Source of the DNA: Rhodoblastus sp963727035
Lineage (GTDB): Bacteria; Pseudomonadota; Alphaproteobacteria; Rhizobiales; Beijerinckiaceae
Assembly (NCBI GenBank): GCA_963727035.1
Contig: CAVSEY010000015.1
Coordinates: forward strand, 1 to 64,000
Reading direction: 5' to 3'
DNA length: 64,000 bases
Each line of letters begins with the position of its first letter. Position 1 is the stretch's first letter. The translations under genes and the position numbers were made by a program. The notes beneath the pieces were generated by a model, which was not told where the DNA came from, made no database searches, and saw only the letters and a program-made list of their open reading frames with translations. This document shows positions 27,632-37,701 of the stretch, in pieces.

Positions 27632-27844
27632 ATGAAATATCGGGCGCCCGAGGGCGTGACCGCGCTCGTTTGCGCGGGCGAAACTTTTGCGCCGGACGAG
27701 GCCGGCCTGTTCGAGGCCGGAGAACATCTGGCCGAGGAACTGGCGCCTCATGGCTGCGCGATCTTCGTGGAGCCGGCGCCTGACCGTGAAGCCGCGTCCG
27801 CACGTCCGCCGCGCGGGCGCTCGCGGCCCGAAAAGGCGAACTGA
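27632..27844 (+). CDS. Small head-associated hypothetical protein
   Basis: A 70-residue protein, MKYRAPEGVTALVCAGETF..., between capsid and connector genes, followed after 2 bases by the next start. The C-terminal 20 residues are basic and Pro/Arg-rich. No family recognised; small proteins at this position are often head-decoration or completion factors. Confidence 0.55.
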   Translation: MKYRAPEGVTALVCAGETFAPDEAGLFEAGEHLAEELAPHGCAIFVEPAPDREAASARPPRGRSRPEKAN

Positions 27845-27846
27845 TC

Positions 27847-28660
27847 ATGGCTTCGGGCGATCTGATTTCGCTGGCGCAGCTGAAGGCGCATCTGGGCGTG
27901 CAATCCAGCGGCGACGATATCGTTCTTTCCGCGCTGATCAGCCAGATCAGCCGGGCGATTGCGGCCTATCTCAACCGCCCCTTCCTCTGGCCGCGCGATG
28001 TCGTCGACGTGTTCGACGGCAATGGCCGCGACCGGATCCAGTTGCGGCATTGGCCGGTGGTCTCGGTGGCCTCGGTGAGCGTCAACGGATTGATCGTGCC
28101 CCCCGCGGCGGCGGCGCAGAGCGCGGGATGGCTTCTCGAACCTTCCGACCTCGAGCCTCCCGGCGCGATGCAGCAACTGCTATTGCAGGGCGGCGTCTTC
28201 CCGCGCGGCTGGCAGAATGTTTCGATCGCCTATCGCGCCGGCTATCAGGTGAGCGACGAGACGGTCGTCGTCCCGCCCAGCCGCCCCGTATTTTGTACAG
28301 GCCGCGCAGCCTTTTGGCGCCTTCGTCTGCGACATGGGCGTCGCTTACGCCAATGGCGTGGCGCTGACGGGCGTCGCGGAAAATCCGGGCCAGGGCCAAT
28401 ATGTTCTCGACGGCGTCGGGGGCTATTATTTCTCCGCCGCCGACGCCGGACAGGCTCTTTCGTTGAGCTACGGCTATGCGCCCTCGGATCTTGCGCTCTG
28501 CGCGCTCGAATGGGCGGCCGACCGCTATCGCTATCGCGAGCGCATCGGCATGACCTCGAAAAGTCTCGGCGGCCAGGAGACCGCGGCTTTTCGCCTGACC
28601 GCAATGCCCGACTTCGTGGCGCTGGCCTTGCGCAATTTCGCGCGCATCATTGCGAACTGA
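27847..28660 (+). CDS. Head-tail connector protein (gp6-like), frameshifted
   Basis: The N-terminus, LAQLKAHLGVQSSGDDIVLSALISQISRAI, is the helical start typical of HK97 gp6-like connectors. The second frame supplies VCDMGVAYANGVALTG, a beta-rich region and DLALCALEWAADRYRYRERIG..SKSLGGQETAAF. One extra base near 28282 (in PPSAPYF) separates them; corrected length is about 270 residues, larger than simple gp6 because of a beta insertion. It would join the portal to the tail. Stop is at 28660, followed by the next start after 3 bases. Confidence 0.65.
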
Positions 28661-28663
28661 AAA

Positions 28664-29164
28664 ATGTTCGGCCTCAGCCTCAAGGGCGCCTCGGAGCTGA
28701 TCGCGAGCCTCGACGCGCTTCCTGGCGCGTTGCGCGCGGCTTTGACCGAAAAAGTCCAGAGCCAGGCCCAGGCGCTCTATTCGCAGGTGGTGGACGTCAA
28801 TCTGGACGGCGGCGTTTTGAACACGCGCAGCGGCGCCTTGCGCGATTCGATCCAACTGGACGTTCAGCCGCAGGACGCGCTGATCGGCGCCGCCATCTAC
28901 GCCAATGGCGATGCGCCTTACGCCGCGATCCTGGAATTCGGCGGCAAGACCTCGGCCCATGAAATCCTGCCCGACAAGGCGAAAGTCCTGGCGTTCCTGG
29001 CGAACGGAAAACAGGTTTTTGCACGGCAGGTTCAGCATCCGGGATCGACTTTCGCCGCGCGGTCCTATCTCGGCTCGGCGCTTGACGAGCAGAGCGACGA
29101 CATCGCCCAGGGCCTCCAGGAGGTGGTCGTCGCGGCGGCCGAAAATCTGAAAGAATCGTCATGA
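28664..29164 (+). CDS. HK97 gp10-like tail/neck protein
   Basis: A 166-residue protein with LKGASELIASLDALPGALRAAL at the start and RSGALRDSIQLD, APYAAILEFGGKT and HPGSTFAARSYLGSAL further on, the pattern of the HK97 gp10 (tail-component) family. It overlaps the next gene by 4 bases (ATGA), indicating translational coupling. Confidence 0.7.
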   Translation: MFGLSLKGASELIASLDALPGALRAALTEKVQSQAQALYSQVVDVNLDGGVLNTRSGALRDSIQLDVQPQDALIGAAIYANGDAPYAAILEFGGKTSAHEILPDKAKVLAFLANGKQVFARQVQHPGSTFAARSYLGSALDEQSDDIAQGLQEVVVAAAENLKESS

Positions 29165-29622
29165 CCAACACCCGCGAGGCGATCATGCAGGCGCTTTGCG
29201 CCTTTCTGGCTCGGGCGCAATTCGCGGCGCCGATCAACGGTTACGACACATGGGCGTTGCTTTCGCGCCGCGTGAAATTGTGGAGCGACGTGGCGCCGGC
29301 GGATCAGCCCGCCTTGTTCATCGGCGAGCACGGGGAAAGCGTCGCTTACGCCGGCGATAATTTCCCGAGCAAGACGACGCTGAATGTCGATCTCCTGATC
29401 TACACCTCGGCGGGGCGCGATCCGGACAGCGTGCCGGCGAGCGCATTGAATATCGCCATCGAAGCCGTGGTCGCGACGCTCGCGCCCGAACCGAAAACCG
29501 GCCGGCAGACGCTGGGCGGCCTGGTCCAATCCTGCCGGGTTGAAGGCCGTATCAGCAAGGATCCCGGCGATCTGGACGGGCAGGGCTTCGCGCTGGTCCC
29601 CGTGAAAATCCTGATCCCCTGA
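29161..29622 (+). CDS. Tail completion / terminator-like protein
   Basis: A 153-residue protein (TREAIMQALCAFLARAQFA, VDLLIYTSAGRDPDSVPASALN, GQFALVPVKILIP-like end) in the position and size range of tail-terminator (gp17/DUF3168-like) proteins that cap the tail tube. Family assignment is by position and general pattern. Start overlaps the previous stop. Confidence 0.5.
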   Translation: MTNTREAIMQALCAFLARAQFAAPINGYDTWALLSRRVKLWSDVAPADQPALFIGEHGESVAYAGDNFPSKTTLNVDLLIYTSAGRDPDSVPASALNIAIEAVVATLAPEPKTGRQTLGGLVQSCRVEGRISKDPGDLDGQGFALVPVKILIP

Positions 29623-29657
29623 CGCATCGGGAACGCACGAAAATCAAGGAGTTCGCC

Positions 29658-29852
29658 TTGAACGAACGCACAGAAAAATCCCCAGGCCTCGGTCCGAAGA
29701 TCGAGGCGGAAATCGAGGCGGAAATCGAGTCCTGGTTCGTCGAGACCATTCACCAGTCGCCGGTCTCGCGCGCCACCGAAATCTTCAATCATGTCCGGGC
29801 CGCGGTCGACGCCTTGAAGGCGAGATTGGCCGCCCTTCTTCAGGAGCAATGA
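29658..29852 (+). CDS. Small acidic-helical hypothetical phage protein
   Basis: A 64-residue protein with an EIEAEIEAEIESWF helix and a C-terminal amphipathic helix (VRAAVDALKARLAALLQEQ). A good GGAG site precedes the TTG start. No family recognised; it lies 3 bases before the tail-tube gene. Confidence 0.55.
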   Translation: MNERTEKSPGLGPKIEAEIEAEIESWFVETIHQSPVSRATEIFNHVRAAVDALKARLAALLQEQ

Positions 29853-29855
29853 TCC

Positions 29856-30608
29856 ATGTCGAACATTACCTCGGTCGCCTTCGGTTCGGGCGTGCTGATC
29901 GCGACGCCTTCCAGCGCCAATGCGACGCCCGTGCAGTTCGGCACGTTGCAGGACATTTCCATCGACATCAGCTTTTCGACCAAGCAATTGTTCGGCCAGT
30001 ATCAGTTTCCGATCGCCATGGCGCGCGGTGAAGGAAAGATTGCGGGCAAGGCGAAATTCGCCAATATCGACGGCCCTCTGTTCAACAATTGCTTCTTTGG
30101 ACAAGCTTCCAATCCGGGCCAGAAAATGTGGGCCTATAACGAAGCCGGCTCGGCGCCGTCGTCGTCGCCCTATACCTACACCGCCGCGAACGCAGGAAAT
30201 TTCGACGAGGATCTCGGCGTCGTCTATGCGGCGAGCGGCCTCGCCTTGGTCAAGGTCGCGTCGGCGCCCGCCGTCGGCCAGTACAGTGTGAGCGCGGGCG
30301 TCTATACTTTCAATTCGGGCGACGCGGGCAAAGCGATGCTGGCGTCCTATTCGTATACCCAGACGAGCGGCGGTTCGCGCGCGTTGATCTCGAACAAGGT
30401 CATGGGAACCGCGCCGACTTTCCAGATCGACTTCTATCAGACCAATCCGAACATCGCCGGCGCGCAATGGTCGCTGCGTCTCTACAACTGCGTGTCGAGC
30501 AAGCTGAGCATCGCCTCGAAGATGCAGGATTTCGCCGTTCCAGAGCTCGATTTCGAGGCGCTTGCCAATTCGGCCAACGCCATCGGCGAAATCAACACGG
30601 CGGTCTGA
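29856..30608 (+). CDS. Major tail tube protein
   Basis: A 250-residue beta-rich protein (TPVQFGTLQDISIDISFSTK, LFGQYQFPIAMARGEGKI, FQIDFYQTN, WSLRLYNCVSSKLSIA), fitting siphovirus tail-tube subunits, with a central insertion (about 85-160) rich in Ala/Ser/Tyr. Position between the tail-terminator and the assembly chaperone supports it. Confidence 0.65.
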   Translation: MSNITSVAFGSGVLIATPSSANATPVQFGTLQDISIDISFSTKQLFGQYQFPIAMARGEGKIAGKAKFANIDGPLFNNCFFGQASNPGQKMWAYNEAGSAPSSSPYTYTAANAGNFDEDLGVVYAASGLALVKVASAPAVGQYSVSAGVYTFNSGDAGKAMLASYSYTQTSGGSRALISNKVMGTAPTFQIDFYQTNPNIAGAQWSLRLYNCVSSKLSIASKMQDFAVPELDFEALANSANAIGEINTAV

Positions 30609-30609
30609 C

Positions 30610-30990
30610 ATGCAGCCTGATCCAAAAATCGATTGCGCGCGCGCGCCCGTCGTCGCTCTCGGCGGCCAGGAATTTTTCGTTCCGACTCTCGCCTTGCGCC
30701 AAGCGCGCGTGGTCGTGCCCGGTCTCCTGCAACTGATGCCGCGCCTCAACGCCATCCAGGCGCGGATCGCGGCCGGCGATCCGCTCGCCGCGAGCCTGCT
30801 CGACAAGGATGACGTCGAACTGATGATCGATGTCGTCCATTGCGGACTGACGCGCGGCTATCCTGATTTCTCCCGCGACAATCTGCTCGACATCGAGGCG
30901 GCCTTCCCCGAACTGATCGCCGCGCTTGGCGTGATCGCGAAGCAAACCGGATTGTTCACGGCGGCGGAAGAGCAGCCGCCGGGGGAGTAG
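30610..30990 (+). CDS. Tail assembly chaperone, first frame
   Basis: A 126-residue protein (ATG 30610, just after the tail-tube stop) with LGGQEFFVPTLALRQARVVVPGLL and a helical C-terminus, in the place of the G protein upstream of the tape measure. It ends in a run of G (30981-30985) followed by AGTAG; the -1 frame is open across this point and joins the following small frame, so a G/GT-style frameshift product is likely. Confidence 0.6.
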   Translation: MQPDPKIDCARAPVVALGGQEFFVPTLALRQARVVVPGLLQLMPRLNAIQARIAAGDPLAASLLDKDDVELMIDVVHCGLTRGYPDFSRDNLLDIEAAFPELIAALGVIAKQTGLFTAAEEQPPGE

Positions 30991-31037
30991 AGATCGACGA
31001 TCCGGACTTCGACCGGATCGTCGCCCAATATTGCCAA

Positions 31038-31247
31038 ATGTCTGGGGAAGCCTGGACCGATGCGCTGGAAGGCGAACTGACTTTTCCGCGGATCGTCGCG
31101 CGGCATGAATATTGGCGCGACAACCCGCCGCCATCGGCCCTTCTGGCCGCGATCGCGGCAGGCCTGGGCGTCTGGGAGCCGAAGCGCCGCCCCACGGGGG
31201 AGGCCGTCGTGGCTTTGCGCGGACTTTTCCCGTCTGGACGAATTTGA
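31038..31247 (+). CDS. Second tail-chaperone frame, probably the -1 extension
   Basis: A 69-residue frame (MSGEAWTDALEGELTFPRIV..ALLAAIAAGLGVWEP). The same frame is open upstream to before 30961 (VEIDDPDFDRIVAQYCQ), so the product may be made mainly as a -1 extension of the preceding gene rather than from its own ATG, which lacks a clear ribosome site. This is the GT arrangement of siphovirus tail chaperones. Confidence 0.5.
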   Translation: MSGEAWTDALEGELTFPRIVARHEYWRDNPPPSALLAAIAAGLGVWEPKRRPTGEAVVALRGLFPSGRI

Positions 31248-31275
31248 TGGCGCCACGCGCCCGGAGAGAGATGGC

Positions 31276-32556
31276 ATGGCCGATTCCAATGTTTCGATTT
31301 CCTTCGGCGCCGACGCTTCCGACTTTCTCGACGGCGTCGCACGCGTTTCGGCGGCGCTCAAGACCTTGCCGACCGGGGTCGATCAGGTCTCCACAAGCCT
31401 TGGCAGGACATCGCTGACCTTTTCTACCTTCGGAACAGGCGCCGCCAGCGCGCTGGCGAAATTGGGCGAGGCGTCGCGCGAGGCCAGCGCTTCGCAGCAG
31501 CAGGCCGCGCGTTCAAGCGTCTCGGCGATCAACAGCGAAATCGCCGCGGAGCGAGCCGCTTTTTCCGAAAAAAAGTCGCTCGATGACGAACTGACGAAGC
31601 TTAAGATCTTGAGCGCGAACGGACGTCTCGCGGCGACAAAATCGGCGCTTGACCAGGAATATTTGGCGGAGCGGGGGCTTCTTGAAAAGGAGTCGCAACT
31701 CGGCGACCTGAGTCTGCAACAGCGCGAGGCGGCCCTGAACCGGATGCAGGCGCTCGACGAAAAATATGCGCTCCAAAGCCAGAAGATCATGTTGCAGTCG
31801 GTCGAGCAGATTGTCCGACCGATGGACCGCATCGCGGATTCGATGGCGTCCTCGTTTTCATCGGGGTTGACGGCCATGATCTTTCGTGGGCGGACCTTTG
31901 GCCAGGCCATGGCCTCGGTGGCGCAATCCGTCGTCTCGCAATTCATCCGTATGGGCATTCAGGTCGTCGCCGACTGGGCGAAGCAGCAGATCGCGCTCGT
32001 CGTCCTGTCGCAAACAGCGGAGAGCCAGAAGACGGCCGCCGCGCTCGCCGGCGCCGCCGCGCGCGAAGGCGTCGCCGGCGGCGAAGCGATGAGCGGGATC
32101 GCTGCGCTCATCGCCAACGCCGTCAAGTCGATCACGATTGACGCCGGCGCAGCGGGCGCGGGCGCGACCGCCTTCATGGCGCCGTTTATCGGCCCAGCGG
32201 CGGTCGCCGAGGGCGCGGCGGTCAAGGGCGCGGTGCTGTCGATGGCCGCCTTCGACATCGGCGCGTGGCAGATCGACCAGGATCAAGTCGCGATGGTCCA
32301 CAGGAACGAAATGGTCATGCCGGCCGCCGAAGCCGGCGCGTTCCGCTCCATGCTGTCCGGTGCGGCCAATGGCGGCGCCGCGTCGGCGGCGGCCTCCGGT
32401 TCCGGCGACACGCATGTTCATTTGAACGTGAGCGCGCTCGACGCCGGTTCGGTCAAGAACTGGCTGTCCAACAATTCGCAGCAGATCATGAAGGCGATAA
32501 ATCAAGCCGTGAGAAACGGCGACCATTTGGGGCTTCGCCGATTGGCGACGACATAA
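31276..32556 (+). CDS. Tail tape measure protein
   Basis: A 426-residue protein. Residues about 60-190 are alanine-rich helical coiled coil (KLGEASREASASQQQAARSS, ERAAFSEKKSLDDELTKL), followed by hydrophobic helices (about 195-330) and a Gly/Ala/Ser C-terminus with HVHLNVSALDAGSVKNWL, which is common in phage tape measures. GGAGAGAG five bases upstream sets ATG 31276. At roughly 1.5 angstrom per residue, the tail would be about 60 nm, short for a siphovirus. Confidence 0.75.
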   Translation: MADSNVSISFGADASDFLDGVARVSAALKTLPTGVDQVSTSLGRTSLTFSTFGTGAASALAKLGEASREASASQQQAARSSVSAINSEIAAERAAFSEKKSLDDELTKLKILSANGRLAATKSALDQEYLAERGLLEKESQLGDLSLQQREAALNRMQALDEKYALQSQKIMLQSVEQIVRPMDRIADSMASSFSSGLTAMIFRGRTFGQAMASVAQSVVSQFIRMGIQVVADWAKQQIALVVLSQTAESQKTAAALAGAAAREGVAGGEAMSGIAALIANAVKSITIDAGAAGAGATAFMAPFIGPAAVAEGAAVKGAVLSMAAFDIGAWQIDQDQVAMVHRNEMVMPAAEAGAFRSMLSGAANGGAASAAASGSGDTHVHLNVSALDAGSVKNWLSNNSQQIMKAINQAVRNGDHLGLRRLATT

Positions 32557-32558
32557 GC

Positions 32559-35062
32559 ATGGCTCAGGTTTTCGGCGTCTGCCTTCTACCGGCGACGGGG
32601 GAGTTCACCTACGACACCATTCCGGCGCAAGGCGCGCGTTGGAACCCGACCGGCGGCGGCGGCGGCGCGCTGGAAAGCATGTCGCCGATCAACTGCTATT
32701 ATGCGCCCGGCGGCGCCAAGACCGATTATTCCTATGCGCTCGACCAGTTGCAGGCCGAGCATCCCGAATGCCAGACGGTCGCGCTCGTCGTCGCGTGGTT
32801 CGGCAATTCGACCGACGCGGCCTCTTGCCAGATTTACCCGTCCTCGACCTATATCGAAGGCGCGTTTGAAAACTGGACCGGTTCGGGCTGGGCGTCGGCC
32901 AATTGGCAATGTTCGAGCCTGACGCAGGCAATGTGGCCGAGCTGATCCCGATCTCGCAGACGAACGGCAGCTTCACTTATGGCGGCACGCCATCGGATCA
33001 AAGCATCGTCCGTTGCCTTCGGGATTTGAAGGCGCGCGGATTCCGCGTCGTCTTCTACCCGTTCATTCTCATGGACGCGCCGGGCGAGCCCTGGCGCGGG
33101 CGCATCGGGCTCTCAAGCGATCTGTCGAGCGCGGCGACGTCCGCCGTCAACGCTTTCCTTGGCTCGGCTTCGACTTCGCAATTCACCCGCGACACGACCA
33201 ACTTGACGGTCGATTATTCGGGCTCGCCAACCGATTACACCTTTCGACGCTTCATCCTGCATTACGCCAATCTTTGCGTGATCGCCGGCGGCGTCGATCT
33301 GTTCCTGATCGGCTCGGAGCTGCGTGGGCTTGAGATCATTCGCGGGCCTTCATGGACCAAGGCTGGCGGGACCGACGCCAACGGACACGCGACATGGGAT
33401 TATCCCTTCGTCGCCGGACTGACGCAACTCGCGGCCGATGTTCGCTCGGTCTTCGACGGCGCGGGCCTGACCAAGAACCTGACCGCCTGGAAGAACCTGA
33501 TCGCTTATTCGCCGGATTGGTCGAGCTGGAACGGCTGGCAACATTCGGGTGAGAACGGCCAATGGCCGCATCTCAATTCGCTGTTCGCCTCGCCGAATGT
33601 CGATGTGGTTTCGTTCGACAATTATTTGCCGCTTTCCGATTGGACGACCGGATCCGGAGGCCTGGATTGCGCGAATTGGACGGCGCCCAAGCCCGCGACC
33701 TGGCCGCCATCGGTCGCGGCCATGAACGGCCTTGGGCTTTCCGGGTCGCCGACGCTCTATTGCGAAGCCTATCTCGCCGGGAATATCGAAGGCGGCGAGC
33801 AGTTCAACTGGTTTTACAACGACTCGAACAATGGCGGGCGAGGACTCGATCCGAACGGATCGGGGCTCATGGTCAGCTTGCCGGAAGGCGACCGCCTGAC
33901 GCAATCGCGCAATCCCTATTACGCCAATCAGCAGCTTTTGGGCCGCAAGCAACTCCGGTGGTGGTGGAACGACACGCATCAGGCCGTCTATGACACGGGC
34001 GCCGGATGGGTTCCGCAAGGCCCGACGACGCAATGGACAGCGCAGATGAAGCCGATCATCTTCGTTGAATATGGCTTCGCGACGGTCGATCGCTGCACCA
34101 ACCAGCCGAACGTGTTTTTCGATCCGATTTCGACCGAGAGCTTTACGCCGTTCTGGTCGGTCTGGAATTCCTCGGACGGCGAGACATGGACGCCGCGTCG
34201 CGACGATTTTCTCTCCGACCTCGGGCTGCAAACGATTTACGACTATTGGTCGAACGCGGCCAATGTTCCGACCGCCGCCTCGGGGCCAATGATCCTGACG
34301 CCTTTCTGCTGCGCCTGGAATTGGGACGCGCGGCCATTTCCGGTCTTTCCGCTTGAGTCAGGCGTGTGGGGCGATGCGGGCAATTGGCCGGCTGGCAACT
34401 GGATCGGCGGCAAGGGGCCTTATGTCGCGATCCCGACGCCTGACGCGCCGTCCGGGTCCGGGATCATATTCAACCTTCCCCGCGCTCCCCGGAGAGGGGT
34501 GGAGCGTACATTACAAGCCGCGATTCCTGACGCGGGCGGCGACCAAGGTTTCGGGCCGGGAAACGCGGGCCACGGCCTTCGTCTCGCCGCTGTGGGACAT
34601 CGAATTGAAATTCGACCTGCTGCGTTCGGGGCGCCCTATTCGGAGTTGCAGCAGCTTTTGGCTTTCATTGACGAGGCGGCCGGGCAGGCGACGCCGTTCC
34701 TGTTCGTGGCGCCGGGCAATCTCGGCGTCTATTCCGGGGCCGCGCTCGGGACAGGGGACGGCTCGACAACGGCCTTCATCCTTTCCCGGTCCTTGGGCGG
34801 CTATTTTGAGCGGGTGCAAGCCTTGATCGGCGCGCCGAATGTCTATGCGAACGGCGTCCTGCTGAGTTCGACCGCCTACAGCGTCTCGATCCTGCCGGCG
34901 ACGATCACCTTCACCATAGCGCCCGCCGTGGGCGCGGCGCTGACGGTCGATTTCTCGGCCGCGCATCTGGCGCGTTTCGCCGACGACACCGAAGATTTGG
35001 AGCAGTTCATGTCTGGACTTTGGCAGGCTGGCGCGATCCGGCTTGAAACGGTGCGGTCATGA
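32559..35062 (+). CDS. GTA-type TIM-barrel tail protein fused to a DUF2460-like domain, frameshifted
   Basis: The first part (MAQVFGVCLLPATGEFTYDT..., then LIPISQTNGSFTYGGTPSD, RDLKARGFRVVFYPFILMDAPGEPW, DVVSFDNYLPLSDW, KPIIFVEYGFATVDRCTN) is the glycosidase-like TIM barrel of GTA/phage baseplate proteins. The last 200 residues (TFPALPGEGWSVHYKPRF, then LQQLLAFIDEAAGQATPFLF) are DUF2460-like. Three single-base errors are needed to read it through: about 32905-32935, 34465 (GGG for GG) and 34628 (one G short). Whether the two domains are one gene, or the second starts at ATG 34422, cannot be settled here. It starts 2 bases after the tape measure stop. Confidence 0.65.
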
Positions 35063-36311
35063 GCGCGCCGCCGATTTTCCCGACGCTCCCCGGCCAGGGC
35101 TGGAGCGTCCACAAAAAGCCGACTCTTCTCGACACGAGTCGCCGCGCATGTCTCGGGCAGGGAAGTGCGCGCCGGGCTTTACGCCCATGCGCTCTATGAG
35201 TTCGAACTGACCTTCGGCGGCCTCGATTCCTCGGGCGCCTTCCCCGGCCTGCAAGCCCAGTCGCTGCAAACGCTGATGGGCTTCTTCCTGGGCGTGCGGC
35301 GGCCAGTTGAACCCGTTTCTCTATGTCGATCCGACCGACAATACGGCGGTCAACCAGGTCATCGGATCCGGCGACGGATCGACCACGACCTTCACGCTTG
35401 GCCGCGCCCTCGGCGGTTTTTACGAGCCGATCTCCTACGCCTTGACGGCTTCGGCTTTAACCGAGGTCAACTATGGCGCCGCGGATGGCGGCCTGAACTA
35501 TCTGCCCAACAACCTGCTGCCGAATTCGGCGACCAGTGGCGGCGGGTTCTCTCCGACCAATATGACGGCCACGACGGGGCAGACCGATCCGCTCGGGCAG
35601 TCCAACGCCACGCTGTATCTTGAGACGACCACAGTCGCTCAGCACGATGCAAGTCTGCCTGCCGTCACCATTCCGACCGGCGCAATCTTCATCTTTTCGA
35701 CCTACATCAAGCCTGCCGGCGCGACGCAGTATTGCACGATATTCTGCGGCGACGGTCATGGCGACAACTTCTCTGTCGGTTTCGACATTGTGAACGGCCT
35801 TGTCGGACCGGCAGCCGTATACAGCGCCGCCAAGTTCTCCGGAGGAACGATCACGCCGGCAGGCGGCGGCTGGTTCCGACTGTCGGTCGGCGGCTGCTGG
35901 ACCTCCGGCTATACCGGCGTGACCGCAGTCGTCTACGATAACAACAATTCCGGGCTATCGAACGCGCCGTCTTATGCCGGCGTCGTCACCAACGGCTTCT
36001 CGCTCGCCTATCCGCAGATCGAGGTCACCACGAATCCGCCCAGCCCGCGCGCCTTCATGCCGACCAGCGGAGGCGCCTATTACGGTTCACCGCTGGTTAT
36101 GGAGAACGGCGCGCCAGCTTCACTTTCGTCCTATTCCTTCACCGCGCCGAACACGATCACATTCACGGCCGCGCCGGCCGCCGGGACCATAATCTCATGG
36201 TCCGGCGCTTACGCCTTCCAGTGCCGGTTCCTGGATGACTCGCTGGATTTCGAGAATTTCATGTCCGGGGTCTGGAGCAGCAAGAGCATCAAATTCAGGT
36301 CGATCCGATGA
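35059..36311 (+). CDS. DUF2460 family tail-tip protein, frameshifted
   Basis: It starts at ATG 35059, overlapping the previous stop: MSAPPIFPTLPGQGWSVHKKPTFST, then YEFELTFGGLDSSGAFPGLQ and VRGQLNPFLYVDPTDN. This is DUF2460, corresponding to RcGTA gp12 of the tail hub. A large beta-rich insertion (about 145-300, carbohydrate-binding-like, for example WFRLSVGGCWTSGYTG) precedes the ending RFLDDSLDFENFMSGVWSSKSIKFRSIR. Single-base errors near 35127 and 35303 break the frame. It is a paralogue of the DUF2460-like end of the preceding gene. Confidence 0.7.
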
Positions 36312-37234
36312 AATCCGCCACCGCCGCTCTCGTCACCTATTTGAACGGCCTGCGCCCGACATCGGACGCGCCGCTGCAGGTCGGCGACCTGTTCACGATC
36401 TGGCTCGCGAACGGTTCGATCCTGACCTATACCGATTTGGACCTGCCGGTCGCCTGGAGCGGTTTCGTCTATTCAGCCTCGTCGATCCTCGTCTCGGGCC
36501 TGCGCTATAAGTGCTCGCTCGGCGTGAATGTGGATCAGCAGAAAATTGCCATTTCCGCGCGCCAGACCGACACGCTCGGCGGCATTCCCTTCCTGCAGGC
36601 GTTGCAGCAAGGCGCTTTCGACGGCGCGATCATCCAGCGCGAGAAGGCTTTCTTCTCATCCTGGGCGACGACGGGTGGTTCACTCATCCCGATCGGGACG
36701 GCCATCATGTTCAAGGGCCGCGTCGCCTCAATCGACGAGATCGGGCGAACCACCGCGCAAATCACGGTCGCGGCGGACACCGTTTTCCTCGACATCGACA
36801 TGCCGCGCCGTCTCTGGTCGCCGCAATGCACCCACGTCCTTTACAATTCGGGCTGCGGCCTCGCGCGTGGGACTTATTCAGCGAGCGGAACGGTCGGCGC
36901 CGGGGCGACGACGACATGGATTCCTTGGGCAGGCGCGAGCAGCGCCTATGCACAAGGGACGATCACTTTCACGTCCGGGGCCAATTCGGGCGTCGTGGCG
37001 ACAATCAAGGGGACGAATTCGAGCGCCTTGGCGCTGGCCTATCCATTGCCGAACGTCCCGGCCGTCGGTGACGCCTTCACGGCGGCGCAGGGCTGCGATC
37101 ACACGATGGCGACCTGCCAGAGCAAATTCAACAATCTGTCGCGCTTCCGGGGCTATCCCTTCGTCCCGCCGCCGCAAGTGATGACAGGCCCGCTTTCGGC
37201 CAGTTGGAACCAGGGGCACGGGAAAGGCAAATGA
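36308..37234 (+). CDS. DUF2163 / phage BR0599-family tail-hub protein
   Basis: A 308-residue protein with VGDLFTIWLANGSILTYTD at the start and the Cys-containing C-terminal domain SPQCTHVLYNSGCGL..GCDHTMATCQSKFNNLSRFRGYPFVPPP, characteristic of DUF2163 with its BR0599 region (RcGTA gp13). The Cys pattern suggests an Fe-S cluster or metal site, as reported for tail-tip homologues. ATGA overlaps on both sides tie it to its neighbours. Confidence 0.85.
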   Translation: MKSATAALVTYLNGLRPTSDAPLQVGDLFTIWLANGSILTYTDLDLPVAWSGFVYSASSILVSGLRYKCSLGVNVDQQKIAISARQTDTLGGIPFLQALQQGAFDGAIIQREKAFFSSWATTGGSLIPIGTAIMFKGRVASIDEIGRTTAQITVAADTVFLDIDMPRRLWSPQCTHVLYNSGCGLARGTYSASGTVGAGATTTWIPWAGASSAYAQGTITFTSGANSGVVATIKGTNSSALALAYPLPNVPAVGDAFTAAQGCDHTMATCQSKFNNLSRFRGYPFVPPPQVMTGPLSASWNQGHGKGK

Positions 37235-37701
37235 TCGAAGACGCGGTGGAAAAAGCCCAGCGCGCGGCGGTCGCCGCCGAGGCCCGGAAATGGGTCGGAA
37301 CGCCCTATCACGACAACGCCGACATTCGCGGCGTCGGCGTCGATTGCGGGATGCTGCTGGTGCGCGTTTTCGTCGATCTGGGCCTTGTGCCGCCGTTCGA
37401 CCCGCGCCCCTATCCGCGCGACTGGATGATGCACAACGACGACGAAAAATATCTCGGCTGGGTCAAGGACAATTGCCGCGAGGTCGAGGCGCCGCAGGCC
37501 GGCGACATCGCCGTTTTCCGCTTCGGTCGCTGCTATTCACATGGCGGGATTATCACCGGCGTCGAGCCGCTGACGCTCGTCCACGCCTACGCTATGGCGC
37601 AAGTCGTCATTGAAGAAAGAATCGCCCAAAATGGCGAGTTGACCAAGCCCATGCGCAAGGTCCGCTTTTTCTCGCTGTGGGCCGGCAAGGACGCGATCTG
37701 A
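37231..37701 (+). CDS. NlpC/P60 cell-wall peptidase of the tail tip
   Basis: A 156-residue cysteine peptidase: catalytic Cys in GVDCGMLLVRVF, His in RCYSHGGIITG, and a helical N-terminus ARKWVGTPYHDNADIRG. It corresponds to RcGTA gp14, which is thought to cut peptide cross-links in murein during DNA entry. Start ATG 37231 overlaps the previous stop; its stop TGA shares a base with the next ATG. Confidence 0.88.
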   Translation: MIEDAVEKAQRAAVAAEARKWVGTPYHDNADIRGVGVDCGMLLVRVFVDLGLVPPFDPRPYPRDWMMHNDDEKYLGWVKDNCREVEAPQAGDIAVFRFGRCYSHGGIITGVEPLTLVHAYAMAQVVIEERIAQNGELTKPMRKVRFFSLWAGKDAI

